A stretch of 64,000 nt of DNA from CAYPAV01 sp964408805 (GTDB lineage Bacteria > Pseudomonadota > Alphaproteobacteria > UBA8366). Every line of letters begins with the position of its first letter. Position 1 is the first letter of the stretch. This document shows positions 1-8,689 of the stretch, in pieces. The notes beneath the pieces were generated by a model. That model was not told where the DNA came from. It worked only from the letters and a program-made list of their open reading frames with translations, and did no database searches. The stretch covers positions 124,001 to 188,000 of the forward strand of contig CAYPAV010000006.1 in assembly GCA_964408805.1 (NCBI GenBank). The letters are read 5' to 3'. The position numbers and the translations under genes are program-made.

Positions 1-795
1 AAAATCGGGTTCATCGGCCTTGGGGACATGGGGCGCCCGATGGCATCCCGGTTGCTCACGCATGGTTGGTCGGTGACGAGCTGCGTCAATAAGAGTCGCG
101 ATGCGATGGATGCTCTTGCGGCGCTGGGAATTTCGGAAGTCGATAGGCCCGCCGATGTCGGCGCCGCCGCCGATATCGTCATCACCATGGTGCGCGATAC
201 CCGCCAGTCGCAACAGGTGATCTTTGGGTCCAGCGGCGCGCTCGCGGGGATGAGACGGGGTGCGAGCCTGATCATCATGAGCACGCTCAGCCCCGGCGAC
301 TGCCGCGAAATCGCCTCCAAGGCGGCGGAGCACGGTGTTTCCGTTCTGGATTCTCCCGTGAGCGGCCTGCCGCAAAGAGCCGAACAAGGAACCTTGGCGC
401 TTATGGTGGGGGGAGAAACGGCGGTCTTGGAACAGTGCCGCGAGGTGCTGGAGGTCTTGGGGACGATCTTCCACTGCGGCGGGGTCGGCACGGGTAGTGT
501 GGCGAAACTCGCGAATAATGCCGTCTTGATGGGCACCTTGACGCTACTGCTCGAGGCGCGCGCCTTGGCCCGCACCTATGACATGCCGCCTGAAAAACTC
601 ATGGAGATCTTCGCCAATTCGACCGCCAGCAGTTTCCCGGTTCAGAATTGGGAGGCGTTCGAAGCGAATTGGGACAATTATGTCGCGCTCCTGATCAAGG
701 ATATGGGGCTTTGCCTTGAGGCCGCGGGCGCCAAAGATGTCGGTATGCCCTTGATCAATGCCGCCGATCGGCATCGGCCCGATCAAGCTAGATAA
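1..795 (+). CDS. 3-hydroxyisobutyrate dehydrogenase-like NAD(P)-dependent oxidoreductase, 5' partial, short C-terminus
   Basis: The first visible codons read KIGFIGLGDMGRPMASRLL, the dinucleotide-binding GxGxxG start of the beta-hydroxyacid dehydrogenase family, so only a few N-terminal residues lie outside the window. The substrate-binding segment (DSPVSGLPQRAEQGTLALMV) and the catalytic-lysine region (GSVAKLANNAVLMG, K about residue 167) are intact. The family oxidises or reduces beta-hydroxy acids such as 3-hydroxyisobutyrate or tartronate semialdehyde; the exact substrate cannot be read here. The protein ends after MPLINAADRHRPDQAR, about 25 residues earlier than usual, and the last ten residues do not resemble the family's C-terminal helix. 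The stop lies only 8 bp from the convergent manC stop. Confidence 0.8.
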   Translation, partial: KIGFIGLGDMGRPMASRLLTHGWSVTSCVNKSRDAMDALAALGISEVDRPADVGAAADIVITMVRDTRQSQQVIFGSSGALAGMRRGASLIIMSTLSPGDCREIASKAAEHGVSVLDSPVSGLPQRAEQGTLALMVGGETAVLEQCREVLEVLGTIFHCGGVGTGSVAKLANNAVLMGTLTLLLEARALARTYDMPPEKLMEIFANSTASSFPVQNWEAFEANWDNYVALLIKDMGLCLEAAGAKDVGMPLINAADRHRPDQAR

Positions 796-803
796 GCAGA
801 TCC

Positions 804-2234
804 TCACCGCCCGTAATCGTCCTCCAACCGCTCGATATCGTCCTCGCCGAGATAGTCGCCGGTCTGCACCTCGATCAGGTGCAGCGGATCCGTGCCCGGG
901 TTCGCCAGGCGGTGGATTTCGCCGAGTGGGATGTAGGTCGACTGGTCGGGGGAGAGGTCGGTCACCTGCTCGCCGCGGGTTACCCGGGCAGTGCCGCGCA
1001 CCACCACCCAATGCTCGGCGCGTTGCCGGTGGCGCTGCAGCGACAAGCTGGCGCCCGGATTGACGACGATGCGCTTCGCCCGGAAGCGGTCACCTGAATC
1101 AATGTCCTGATAGTAGCCCCACGGGCGATAGACCCGGCGGTGGGCCACAACCTCGTCGCGGCCGTCGGCCGTAAGGCGAGCCACGATGTCCTTGATCCCC
1201 GCCGCTTTCGCCCGATCGGCCACGACGATGGCATCTTCGGTCGCGACGATGACCAGATCCTCGACCCCGTGCGCGACCACGATCCGGCCCGCAGCGGCAT
1301 GGACATAGCTGCCCCGCACATCGTCCAGCACGACGTCGCCGCGCGCGACATTGCCGTCGCCGTCGGCCTCGCCGATCTCCCAAAGGGCGGCCCATTCGCC
1401 GACATCGCTCCAGCCCATCTCGACCGGGATGACGCCGGCGGAATCGGTGTGTTCCATGACCGCGTAATCGATCGAGTCGGCGGGCGCTTCGGCGAAGGCC
1501 TCGGCGTCGAGGCGGAGGAAATCGAGGTCGTCGCGGGCCTTTGCCAGCGCCGTCTCGCATTGGCGGACGATCTCCGGGCGAAGGCGCGTCAACTCGTCGA
1601 GATAGCGGGCCACGCGGAAGACGAACATGCCGCTGTTCCAGAGGTAATCGCCGGAGGCGAAATACGCCTCCGCCGTCGCCGCGTCCGGCTTCTCGACGAA
1701 GCGCTCGATCTCGAAGCAGCCGACCGCGCCTTCCATCGGGCCGCCCCGCCGGATATAGCCATAGCCCGTCTCGGGCCGCGACAGCGGGATGCCGAAGGTG
1801 ATCAGGGCGTCCCGCGCCGAGGCTTCGGCCGCAAGCTCGATTGCCGCCTCGAACACCGCCTGATCGCCGATCACATGGTCGGAGGGCAGCAGCGCCATGA
1901 TCGCGTCGGGATCCTCGTCGCGGAGCAAGAGGGCGGCCACCGCCGCGGCCGGTGCCGTGTTGCGGCCGACCGGCTCCAGCACGATCGCGCGAGTGGGGGC
2001 GCCGAGGGCACGAAACTGCTCGGCGACGATAAAGCGATGCGCGTCGTTGGCGATAACGATGGGGAGGTGAAACAGATCGTCGGCCCCAACGCGGAGCACC
2101 GTCTCCTGGATCATCGTCCGCTCGCCGACGAGGGGCAGGAACTGTTTCGGGTAATGCGCGCGCGAGAGCGGCCAGAGACGCGTTCCGGCCCCTCCCGAAA
2201 GGATCACCGGATGAATTCTGCGGGGCGCATTCAT
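804..2234 (-). CDS. manC: Mannose-1-phosphate guanylyltransferase / mannose-6-phosphate isomerase
   Basis: The 476-aa product has the two-domain layout of ManC/AlgA/CpsB. The N-terminal nucleotidyltransferase carries the GGAGTRLWPLSR signature near residue 14 and a FVEKP motif. The C-terminal cupin-type isomerase domain begins near YRPWGYYQDIDSGDRF and includes SLQRHRQRAEHW and the family ending. The enzyme makes GDP-mannose from mannose-1-phosphate and GTP and may also interconvert fructose-6-phosphate and mannose-6-phosphate. GDP-mannose feeds surface polysaccharide and GDP-deoxysugar synthesis, so it could supply the GDP-sugar operon at 14.9-23.3 kb, although the two are about 12 kb apart. 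It is transcribed divergently from the stress gene at 2359. Confidence 0.93.
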   Translation of the reverse strand: MNAPRRIHPVILSGGAGTRLWPLSRAHYPKQFLPLVGERTMIQETVLRVGADDLFHLPIVIANDAHRFIVAEQFRALGAPTRAIVLEPVGRNTAPAAAVAALLLRDEDPDAIMALLPSDHVIGDQAVFEAAIELAAEASARDALITFGIPLSRPETGYGYIRRGGPMEGAVGCFEIERFVEKPDAATAEAYFASGDYLWNSGMFVFRVARYLDELTRLRPEIVRQCETALAKARDDLDFLRLDAEAFAEAPADSIDYAVMEHTDSAGVIPVEMGWSDVGEWAALWEIGEADGDGNVARGDVVLDDVRGSYVHAAAGRIVVAHGVEDLVIVATEDAIVVADRAKAAGIKDIVARLTADGRDEVVAHRRVYRPWGYYQDIDSGDRFRAKRIVVNPGASLSLQRHRQRAEHWVVVRGTARVTRGEQVTDLSPDQSTYIPLGEIHRLANPGTDPLHLIEVQTGDYLGEDDIERLEDDYGR

Positions 2235-2279
2235 GCACCCTTGCTAACAGAACCCGTCGCATCCGCCAATCCCGCTTGG

Positions 2280-2320
2280 TTGATCGATATCAATGCGACG
2301 GCCGACCCCGGCGCCAGAAT
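2280..2320 (+). promoter_or_regulatory. FNR/FixK-type box with class II promoter for the universal stress gene
   Basis: TTGATCGATATCAA at 2280-2293 matches the FNR/FixK/Anr consensus TTGAT-N4-ATCAA perfectly. A -10-like hexamer CAGAAT lies at 2315-2320. A start near 2328 would put the box centre at about -41.5, the standard position of a class II FNR activator site. The downstream gene is a tandem universal stress protein, a frequent member of FNR/Anr/FixK regulons. The site also lies 46 bp upstream of the manC start on the other strand. Confidence 0.72.
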
Positions 2321-2358
2321 GGAGAGGCGATTGGAAGCAACCTCGAAAGGAGGGTGTC

Positions 2359-3186
2359 ATGGTATTCAAATCGATCCTGGTGCATGTCGACGACCGCCCG
2401 GAGATCGCGGATCGTCTGACCGTCGCGACCACGCTCGCGGAACGGCATGATTCGCATCTTGTCGGACTGGCGGTTCGGCCGCCGATCTACGTCCCAGCCG
2501 GAACGCCGCCGCTGTTGCCGCAAGAAGCCATCGACGCCTTCAACACGCGAACGGACGAGGCGATCGCCGCCGCCAAGAACCTCTTTGAAACGGCGACGTC
2601 CGCGGCGGGACGAGGCGACCAGAGCGAATGGCGGGTCGCGGACGGCGATCTGGCGTCGGCACTTGCTCTCCAAGGCAGATATGCCGACCTAATTGTCGTC
2701 GGACAGTACGACGAAGAGAGACCCTACGGCGTGGAGGCCGATCTGGCGGACAACGTGGTCATGGAGTCCGGCCGGCCCGTGCTGGTGGTGCCCTACATCC
2801 GGACGAATCGCGAACCGGGCCGGCGCGTGCTGGTCGCCTGGAACGCCAGCCGCGAGGCGGCCCGCGCCGTGGCCGATGCCATGCCGGTGCTGCGATCCGC
2901 CGAAACGGTCGTCGTGATGGCGACGAACCCGAACAATATGGGTGACGAACCGGGTGCCGATATCGCCCACCATTTGGCCCGCCACGGTGTCAATGTGGAG
3001 GCCTCGCACACGATCTCCGACGGGCTGGATATCGGTGACGTTCTTCTGAACAGCATCACGGATCTCAGCGCCGACATGCTGGTGATGGGGGCGTATGGTC
3101 ATTCGCGGTTTCGGGAAACCGTGCTCGGCGGCGCCACGCGCCATGTCCTGAAACACATGACCGTGCCGACCTTCATGGCGCATTAG
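2359..3186 (+). CDS. Tandem-domain universal stress protein (UspA family)
   Basis: This 275-aa protein begins MVFKSILVHVDDRPEIADRL and has two Usp folds, roughly residues 1-140 and 150-275. The second ends with GAYGHSRFRETVLGGATRHV, close to but not exactly the G2xG9xG(S/T) ATP-binding motif. The ATG at 2359 is chosen because AAAGGAGGG lies just upstream (2346-2353); an in-frame ATG at 2293 would start inside the promoter. Universal stress proteins help survival in energy limitation or low oxygen. The perfect FNR box upstream suggests induction at low oxygen. It stands alone, divergent from manC. Confidence 0.88.
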   Translation: MVFKSILVHVDDRPEIADRLTVATTLAERHDSHLVGLAVRPPIYVPAGTPPLLPQEAIDAFNTRTDEAIAAAKNLFETATSAAGRGDQSEWRVADGDLASALALQGRYADLIVVGQYDEERPYGVEADLADNVVMESGRPVLVVPYIRTNREPGRRVLVAWNASREAARAVADAMPVLRSAETVVVMATNPNNMGDEPGADIAHHLARHGVNVEASHTISDGLDIGDVLLNSITDLSADMLVMGAYGHSRFRETVLGGATRHVLKHMTVPTFMAH

Positions 3187-3253
3187 GGCGCTCGGCCAAC
3201 CGAAGAACGGGGTCGCGCGGGCCCGGGGAACCGGTTAACCTCGGGCTTGCGCC

Positions 3254-4168
3254 ATGATCACGGTCTTCGGTTCCATCAACATCGATCTCGTCTTCAAGTC
3301 GGGCCACCTGCCGGTCCCGGGCGAAACCGTGCTGACTGCCGGATATGACTCGGTGCCCGGCGGCAAGGGCGCCAACCAAGCGCTGGCGGCACGCCGCGCG
3401 GGCTCGGACGTTCGCATGGTGGGCCGGGTCGGCGGGGACGCCTTCGCGGAACCCGCACTTTCCCTGTTGCGCCGGGACGGCGTCGATCTCTCGGGCGTCC
3501 TGCCGGGACGGATGCCGACCGGATGTGCCTCCGTCATGGTCGATGCCGCCGGCGAGAACGCCATCGTCGTCGCCAGCGGCGCCAATGGGGAGGTCTCGGC
3601 CGAGCAACTCGACGACATCACGTTCGGCCCCCGCGATCTCCTGGTTTTGCAGATGGAAGTGCCGCGGGAGGCAAACTGGCGGGTGCTGGAAAAGGCCCAC
3701 GCCGAGGGTGCCCGCATCATCCTCAGCGTCGCCCCCGCCGCACCCGTGCCGCAGGATGCGCTGGCAGGGGTCGACGTCCTGTTGGTCAACGAGATCGAGG
3801 CACGAACCGTCGCCGAGGCGATACTCGATCCCGATATCGCGTTGGATGACCTGCCGCGCCGGCTCGCCGAGACCGGCGATCTTCTTTGTGTCATGACGCA
3901 GGGCGGTGCCGGCGCCCTGGCGGCTACCCGCGACGATGAATGGCGGGTCGGCGCCCTTGCCGTCGAGCAGATCGTCGATACGACCGGCGCCGGCGATGTC
4001 TTTGCCGGATGCCTCGCGGCGGCCCTCGATCAAGCATTCGACATCCCGGCCGCCCTCCGGTTCGCGGCCGCCGGAGCCGGACTTAGTTGCGGCGTCCTCG
4101 GTGCCCAGACCAGCTTCCCATGGGCGGAAAAGATCCGCACGGAAATGGCCGGAGTGGAACTCCGTTAG
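3254..4168 (+). CDS. PfkB-family sugar kinase, ribokinase-like
   Basis: The 304-aa protein starts MITVFGSINIDLVFKSGHLP and has the first PfkB signature (PGGKGANQALAARRAG, about residues 35-50). Near the C-terminus it has DTTGAGDVFAGCLAAAL, which holds the anion hole and the catalytic Asp. Length and motifs match ribokinase, which phosphorylates D-ribose at O5 with ATP. No ribose transporter or repressor lies next to it, so another furanose or nucleoside substrate cannot be excluded. A hairpin directly after the stop suggests a monocistronic message. Confidence 0.85.
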   Translation: MITVFGSINIDLVFKSGHLPVPGETVLTAGYDSVPGGKGANQALAARRAGSDVRMVGRVGGDAFAEPALSLLRRDGVDLSGVLPGRMPTGCASVMVDAAGENAIVVASGANGEVSAEQLDDITFGPRDLLVLQMEVPREANWRVLEKAHAEGARIILSVAPAAPVPQDALAGVDVLLVNEIEARTVAEAILDPDIALDDLPRRLAETGDLLCVMTQGGAGALAATRDDEWRVGALAVEQIVDTTGAGDVFAGCLAAALDQAFDIPAALRFAAAGAGLSCGVLGAQTSFPWAEKIRTEMAGVELR

Positions 4169-4196
4169 ACCGCCGCAACTCACCCAGAGCGGCGGT
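4169..4196 (+). terminator. Probable intrinsic terminator after the ribokinase gene
   Basis: ACCGCCGC (4169-4176) pairs perfectly with GCGGCGGT (4189-4196) across a 12-nt loop and is followed by the AT-rich run ATTATTATA. It begins at the base after the stop codon. The downstream tract is not a clean T run, so termination may be partial. Confidence 0.55.
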
Positions 4197-4272
4197 ATTA
4201 TTATACCAGATCTTGTGATAGGCTGGCAGGTCCTTGGCCTACAGAAGGCCACCCTAGTCGGAGGACGCGCGG

Positions 4273-4704
4273 ATGAGAGTCGAAGATATCTTGCGGCACA
4301 AGGGAACGGATGTCGCAACCATAAGTCCGAATGCGACGGTAATGGAGGCCGTCGAGAAAATGCGGGAAATCGGCGCCGGCGCCCTGGTTGTCTCGACGGA
4401 CACGCAGCCGATCGCCGGCATCGTATCGGAACGCGATGTCGTTCGCGCCATCGCGGCCAGTGGCGATTCGAGCCTACGCGCGCCGGTCGAGACCATCATG
4501 ACCGGCTCGGTCGTAACCTGCCAACCGGGCGATCTTATCACCGATATCATGACCGCGATGACGGAGAACAGATTCCGCCATATGCCGGTTGAGGACGGCG
4601 GGCGGCTGGCCGGGATCATAAGCATCGGCGACGCGGTCAAAAATCGGTTGGATGAGCTTGAGAACGAGGCGACAAACCTTCGCGCCTATATCGCGACCGC
4701 ATAA
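4273..4704 (+). CDS. Tandem CBS-domain protein
   Basis: The 143-aa product consists of two CBS motifs: residues about 1-60 (MRVEDILRHKG through GIVSERDVVRAIA) and about 70-130 (IMTGSVVTCQPGDLITDIM through GIISIGDAVKNRL). Stand-alone CBS pairs bind adenosyl ligands such as AMP, ATP or NAD and act as energy sensors, often by touching a partner enzyme. GGAGG at 4260-4264 gives good spacing to the ATG. No partner gene adjoins it, so the target is unknown. Confidence 0.9.
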   Translation: MRVEDILRHKGTDVATISPNATVMEAVEKMREIGAGALVVSTDTQPIAGIVSERDVVRAIAASGDSSLRAPVETIMTGSVVTCQPGDLITDIMTAMTENRFRHMPVEDGGRLAGIISIGDAVKNRLDELENEATNLRAYIATA

Positions 4705-4854
4705 AGCGGCAGCGGCGGCGACCTCGGTAGTTGTTGTCGGCGATTCAGGTTAAAAGTGTGGTTCAGTCGTTATTTTGACTTGTGTGCCCGCCGGTTTCCC
4801 TATTACCTGAATACCAAGAGGGGATTTGCGAACGCTGCTGTCTTCGGACAATGC

Positions 4855-4859
4855 GGAGG
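4855..4859 (+). promoter_or_regulatory. Shine-Dalgarno that decides a GTG start
   Basis: GGAGG at 4855-4859 lies 7 nt before an in-frame GTG at 4867. The upstream ATG at 4756 in the same frame has no such site, and its extra 37 residues look like translated leader. Confidence 0.6.
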
Positions 4860-4866
4860 GCTCGCC

Positions 4867-5895
4867 GTGCAATCCTTAGCCGACATAGACCGTGATTGTC
4901 CGTATATCTTGCCGCTATCGATGTTTGCGTTGGAAACCTCCGGTCTCCGCAATGCACGGCTGATCAAGAATGTGCGTTTAAACAGCGTCGTTGAAATTTT
5001 CAGCGGCGAGGAAACGGGCAGCGGACAGATCGAAGTCGACGACATCGGCACCGCTTTCGGATGGCGGCGCGGGATGCTGCATCCCGATTTCTCGGTCCTG
5101 CAAAAACTGGCGCGATTGCCGAGCTATGACGTCTATAGTCTTCGGATTCTCCTTCACAAGGACGGGATCGGTCTGGCGGATTCCAGCCAGCTCGATGTTT
5201 CCGACAGAAAAAAGAACCAGCTCGACGACTACCTGCACCAGTTCACCGACCCGCTGATCGCCAATATTTACGGCGGCGCGGACTCGGAGGTCGCGGGACT
5301 CGATGACGTCATGAAGATCTTCCGAAACCCGGATGTCAGCAAGACCCGCGCCCGCCTGGGAGAGATCGCGGACAAGCTCGGGATCGGTATCGCCGAGGTA
5401 CCCGGCTTTTTCGAATCCTACGGCGAGGTGTTCCTATCGATTTGCTATTACCGGCAATGCCTGGATCAGATAAAGCCGGCGATCATTGATTTCTTCGAAA
5501 CGATTGGCGAAATTCGCGTCGATTGGAAACTCCGCCACGACCATCAATTGCTCAAGGTCTGCGACCAGCTCGAAACCACCGTCGGCAATCTCGCCAAACT
5601 GTTGAACGGCCGCTTCGAAATGGTCGACACGACGACCAACAAGATGTGGGACGAGTTCTCGGCCGAGCGATTCCGCGATGTCGAAAACATGATCCAGAAC
5701 AACCATGTGATCATGGGCGGCGTCCTGTGTGCGCTCTCGGTGAAGATGGATGCCTGGTCGAAGCGGTTTCCGGACCGCGATGCGGGCGGCCCGATCCGCC
5801 GGGCCGACTACATCGTCTCCGACATGCGCCAGGGCTTCGAAACCCTTGGCGAATTGCGTCGGCGAGCCCTTCCAAGCGACAATATCCCGCTTTGA
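4867..5895 (+). CDS. Unrecognised 342-aa cytoplasmic protein
   Basis: With the GTG start at 4867 the product begins VQSLADIDRDCPYILPLSMF and has 342 residues. There is no signal peptide or membrane helix. The sequence is mixed alpha-helical and acidic, with segments such as LIKNVRLNSVVEIFSGEETG, a long helical middle (SYGEVFLSICYYRQCLDQIK) and a region around residues 230-290 that could form coiled coil (QLLKVCDQLETTVGNLAKLL). I do not recognise the family; it looks like a conserved alphaproteobacterial hypothetical protein. It stands alone, convergent with the CMD-family gene 36 bp further on. Confidence 0.72.
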   Translation: MQSLADIDRDCPYILPLSMFALETSGLRNARLIKNVRLNSVVEIFSGEETGSGQIEVDDIGTAFGWRRGMLHPDFSVLQKLARLPSYDVYSLRILLHKDGIGLADSSQLDVSDRKKNQLDDYLHQFTDPLIANIYGGADSEVAGLDDVMKIFRNPDVSKTRARLGEIADKLGIGIAEVPGFFESYGEVFLSICYYRQCLDQIKPAIIDFFETIGEIRVDWKLRHDHQLLKVCDQLETTVGNLAKLLNGRFEMVDTTTNKMWDEFSAERFRDVENMIQNNHVIMGGVLCALSVKMDAWSKRFPDRDAGGPIRRADYIVSDMRQGFETLGELRRRALPSDNIPL

Positions 5896-5931
5896 ACCAT
5901 CGCCGCGGCGACTTTCGAGTCGATCGCGCGA

Positions 5932-6480
5932 TCAGTCCGTGAACGGCTCCTCGCCGGGCGGCGGCAATATCTCGAAGGCGTTCAAGGTAAATCCGATCAG
6001 GGTGTAGTAGCCGCAGAGAACTACCAGCTCGACCACGCCCGCATGGCCGAATTCATCCACGGCGGCCGCGTAGGTGGCGTCGTCCAGACAGTGTTCCTCA
6101 TGCAGTTTCTTGGCGAAGCGGTAAACCAGCGCCGTCTGCTCATCCGCGATAACCGGCTCGGCTCCGGTGCGGATCGCCTCGACGATCGCCGGATCGAGGC
6201 CGTCCTTCTCGCCGATCGGCGCATGGGCGAACCATTCATATTGCGCGCGAATATGGCGCGCTGTCACCAGGATCGCCAATTCCCGCAAATCGCCGCGCAA
6301 GGCGCCGTCGAAGCGGAGATGCCCACCCACCCCCTGCACCAGATCGGCCAGCTCGGGCGCGTGCAGCAAGGCCTTGAAGGGGCCCCGCAAACCGCCGCGC
6401 GGACCTTGGATGATATTTTCATAAACCGTCCGCTGCGCGTCCGTCATGGTCTCGGGATCGAACTCGGATAGGCGTGTCAT
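5932..6480 (-). CDS. Carboxymuconolactone decarboxylase (CMD/AhpD) family protein
   Basis: The 182-aa protein has the all-helical CMD fold, seen in FKALLHAPELADLVQGVGGH, LRELAILVTARHIRAQYEW and LVVLCGYYTLIGFTLNAFEI. The position that holds CxxC in peroxidase-active AhpD reads ARHIRAQYEWFAHA, without cysteines. It is therefore not a thiol peroxidase and belongs with the CMD-like proteins common near catabolic genes. Its chemistry cannot be assigned. GGAG before the ATG supports the start. A perfect inverted repeat lies about 24 nt upstream of the start. Confidence 0.82.
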   Translation of the reverse strand: MTRLSEFDPETMTDAQRTVYENIIQGPRGGLRGPFKALLHAPELADLVQGVGGHLRFDGALRGDLRELAILVTARHIRAQYEWFAHAPIGEKDGLDPAIVEAIRTGAEPVIADEQTALVYRFAKKLHEEHCLDDATYAAAVDEFGHAGVVELVVLCGYYTLIGFTLNAFEILPPPGEEPFTD

Positions 6481-6503
6481 TTTAAGTCTCCAATATCTCG
6501 CGT

Positions 6504-6524
6504 CGAGCGATTCGAAGTCGCTCG
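6504..6524. promoter_or_regulatory. Inverted repeat upstream of the CMD-family gene
   Basis: CGAGCGA (6504-6510) and TCGCTCG (6518-6524) form a perfect 7-bp dyad with a 7-nt spacer, 24-44 nt before the ATG at 6480. It has no T tract, so it is more likely an operator or leader hairpin than a terminator. Confidence 0.35.
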
Positions 6525-6646
6525 AAAGGGTTCGAATTCAGCTTCGGAACTCTTTCTTAATGTATTGTGATTAGGTCGTTTTAAAGGATTTCTTTATTTC
6601 TCGACGATGTCGCGTTCGATTGCATGGCAATGCCCAAAGTCGAACG

Positions 6647-7149
6647 TTACGACGGCGCGGTGCTTTCGGTCACCGCGCACGACCAACCGGTGACCGTTTC
6701 CGCGACCGATACCTGTTCCGGATAAACACCCACCATCAACCAGTCGACATCGACCCCGTTGCTCGAAAACGGCAGTGCAAGACGCGCCACTCGAATACTC
6801 GGCCCGTCCTCCCTGATGCTATGGCCCCGGACCACGAAAAGCGGCTCCCCCGACCGAACGACGCGGGTGTATTCGGCGCGGGTCAGCCGCACGCTCTTCG
6901 CCTTGATATCGCTCAATCGCTTGCCGGCGACATCCATTTCCATCAATTCGACGATATTCGAACCGAATACCGAAATCTGGTAGTCGCGCCCCTCTTCCAC
7001 GACCTCGACATGAACGAGATTATCGCTCCAAGGCTTGATCTCGTTGGTATCCACCTCGTCCATCGACGGCATCGCCCGACCGCCCCGGATATCATCCAGT
7101 AGTCCTTCAGCGACTCGATTTCGGCAAATCTACTTTCATTGGCCTCCAT
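6647..7149 (-). pseudogene. PAS_5-like domain protein, frameshifted
   Basis: Two overlapping frames together make one PAS_5-like protein. The upstream frame starts at 7149 with MEANESRFAEIESLKDYW. The other frame carries DIRGGRAMPSMDEVDTNEI and continues to the stop at 6647. The intact paralogue at 26758 has SSLYEYWLSIRPTPERLPGR at the same place, so the family-like sequence jumps frame at about 7092-7098. The downstream frame has no start codon before MPSMDEV at 7072 and meets a TAG further upstream. The product may be translated only from 7072 (141 aa), or the gene is inactive, or the assembly has an indel. The family's function is unknown; members occur in many copies in Rhodospirillales-type genomes. 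Confidence 0.72.
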
Positions 7150-7309
7150 ACATCGCGCTCCAGAGAGTCCTCCATGCCAAAACTCTAATTCGAACTAGTT
7201 AAGAAATCGTTCCCAATGAAGGCGGAATGCATCTTGGGGTTCGGTCCTCTATGCTGATGCCCGATTGAGACGCCGAACGGAAATGCCGATTGAAGGAAAG
7301 GCCCGGGAC

Positions 7310-8689
7310 ATGCCCGATACACTCTTGACGAATTCCAAGATCGTCGCCGCCTATCGCGAGCGTACGAAAGGATCCGCCGCGCGCGCCAAAGCGGCCCGCG
7401 AAACCTTCCCCAGCGGAATTACCCATGATTCCCGCAAGACCGATCCATACGGCATTTACGTCGAGCGCGCCGACGGGTCGCGGAAATGGGATGTCGACGG
7501 AAACGAATATGTCGACTATTTCGGCGGCCACGGCGCCTTGATCCTGGGTCACAATCATCCGACGGTCATGGCGGCGGTGCATGGCCAACTCGACAAGGGG
7601 ACCCATTTCGGCGCCAGCCATCCACTCGAGGTCGAATGGGGCGGGCTGGTCAAGGAGATGATTCCCTGCGCCGAGAAGGTCCGCTTCACCTCCTCCGGAA
7701 CGGAAGCCAATTTGATGGCCTTCCGGCTCGCCCGCGCCTTCACCGGCAAATCGAAACTGTTGCGCTTTCTGTGTCATTTCCACGGCTGGCAGGACCATGT
7801 GGCGTTCGGCGCCAAGGGGACCTATGACGGCGGTCCGGTCCCGGGCGTGCTGGACGGCGTGATCGAGAACGTGGTTCTGATCGAACCCGGCGATATCGCA
7901 CTCATGCGGGAGACCTTGGCCGGGCGCGACGACATCGCCGGCGTCATCCTGGAGCCGACGGGTGCCAGCTTCGGCCAGGTCCCGGTCGATCGCGACTTCG
8001 TCGCGGCCCTTCGCGAGGCGACCACCGAAAACGATGCGCTGCTGATTTTCGACGAGGTGGTGACCGGGTTCCGGGTGTCGCCGGGCGGGGCCCAGGCGCA
8101 TTACGGGATCACGCCCGACCTGACCTCGCTCGCCAAGATCCTATCCGGCGGCCTGCCCGGCGGCGCGGTCTGCGGCAGGGCCGATATTCTCGACCTTTTG
8201 GACTTCGAGAAAGCCGAGGAAAAGGGATTCCAGAAGATCGGTCATCAGGGGACCTACAACGCAAACCCCTTGTCGGCGATGGCGGGTGTCGCGGCCTTGA
8301 AGGAGATACTCGCGTCCGATGCCTGCCGGCGGGCCAGTGAAAATGCGGCGAAGATTCGCCAGGGCTTCAACGAGGTCTTCGCGGAGGAGAACATTCCTTG
8401 GGCGGCCTATGGCGATCATTCGGCTTTCTATGTCTTTACCAACCCGAAGGGACAACCGCTGGATCCGCTGGCCTTTGACGCCTACGCCCAGGATTTCGCC
8501 ACCATACGGGATTCGGGCGGCCATCCGGCGACACCGAAATTGCGGCTCGCGATGTTGCTGAACGGGGTCGACATGACGGGCAAACCGGGCGGCACCGTGT
8601 CGGCGGCGCTCACCGATGACGACATCGCGGTGACGACGGCGGCCATGCGCGAGTCGATCAGGATGTTGCGCGAGGAAGGTGACCTTTAG
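7310..8689 (+). CDS. Class III aminotransferase, glutamate-1-semialdehyde aminomutase-like
   Basis: The product is a PLP fold-type I enzyme of class III. Supporting motifs are GNEYVDYFGGHGALILGHNH, RFTSSGTEANLMAFRLARAF, FDEVVTGFR and LAKILSGGLPGGAVCGR, which holds the Schiff-base lysine. The ATG at 7310 (MPDTLL) follows an AAGGAAAG ribosome site; in-frame ATGs at 7265 and 7283 are possible. It resembles the HemL-like clade but differs from the housekeeping enzyme and sits beside an MFS carrier, so a role with a catabolic amino compound is more likely than tetrapyrrole synthesis. It overlaps the convergent MFS gene by 4 bp. Confidence 0.85.
   Translation: MPDTLLTNSKIVAAYRERTKGSAARAKAARETFPSGITHDSRKTDPYGIYVERADGSRKWDVDGNEYVDYFGGHGALILGHNHPTVMAAVHGQLDKGTHFGASHPLEVEWGGLVKEMIPCAEKVRFTSSGTEANLMAFRLARAFTGKSKLLRFLCHFHGWQDHVAFGAKGTYDGGPVPGVLDGVIENVVLIEPGDIALMRETLAGRDDIAGVILEPTGASFGQVPVDRDFVAALREATTENDALLIFDEVVTGFRVSPGGAQAHYGITPDLTSLAKILSGGLPGGAVCGRADILDLLDFEKAEEKGFQKIGHQGTYNANPLSAMAGVAALKEILASDACRRASENAAKIRQGFNEVFAEENIPWAAYGDHSAFYVFTNPKGQPLDPLAFDAYAQDFATIRDSGGHPATPKLRLAMLLNGVDMTGKPGGTVSAALTDDDIAVTTAAMRESIRMLREEGDL

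Noticed and set aside
1140..2450. Long open frames opposite manC, and similar ones opposite the carbamoylase (10398-11765) and other genes
   Set aside because: They are antisense shadows of genes with clear domains; their translations are Arg-, Pro- and Ala-rich and match nothing.
4224..4238. Sigma-54-like TGGCAG-N5-TGGC before the CBS gene
   Set aside because: Two mismatches to the core and only 35 bp from the start codon; the hook-gene site is far better.
5902..5915. Palindrome TCGCCGCGGCGA as a terminator between convergent genes
   Set aside because: No T tract on either side and a very short loop.
7310..8689. Housekeeping HemL (glutamate-1-semialdehyde aminomutase)
   Set aside because: Motifs are of the class III family but diverge from HemL, and the neighbour is a transporter, so a catabolic role is preferred.
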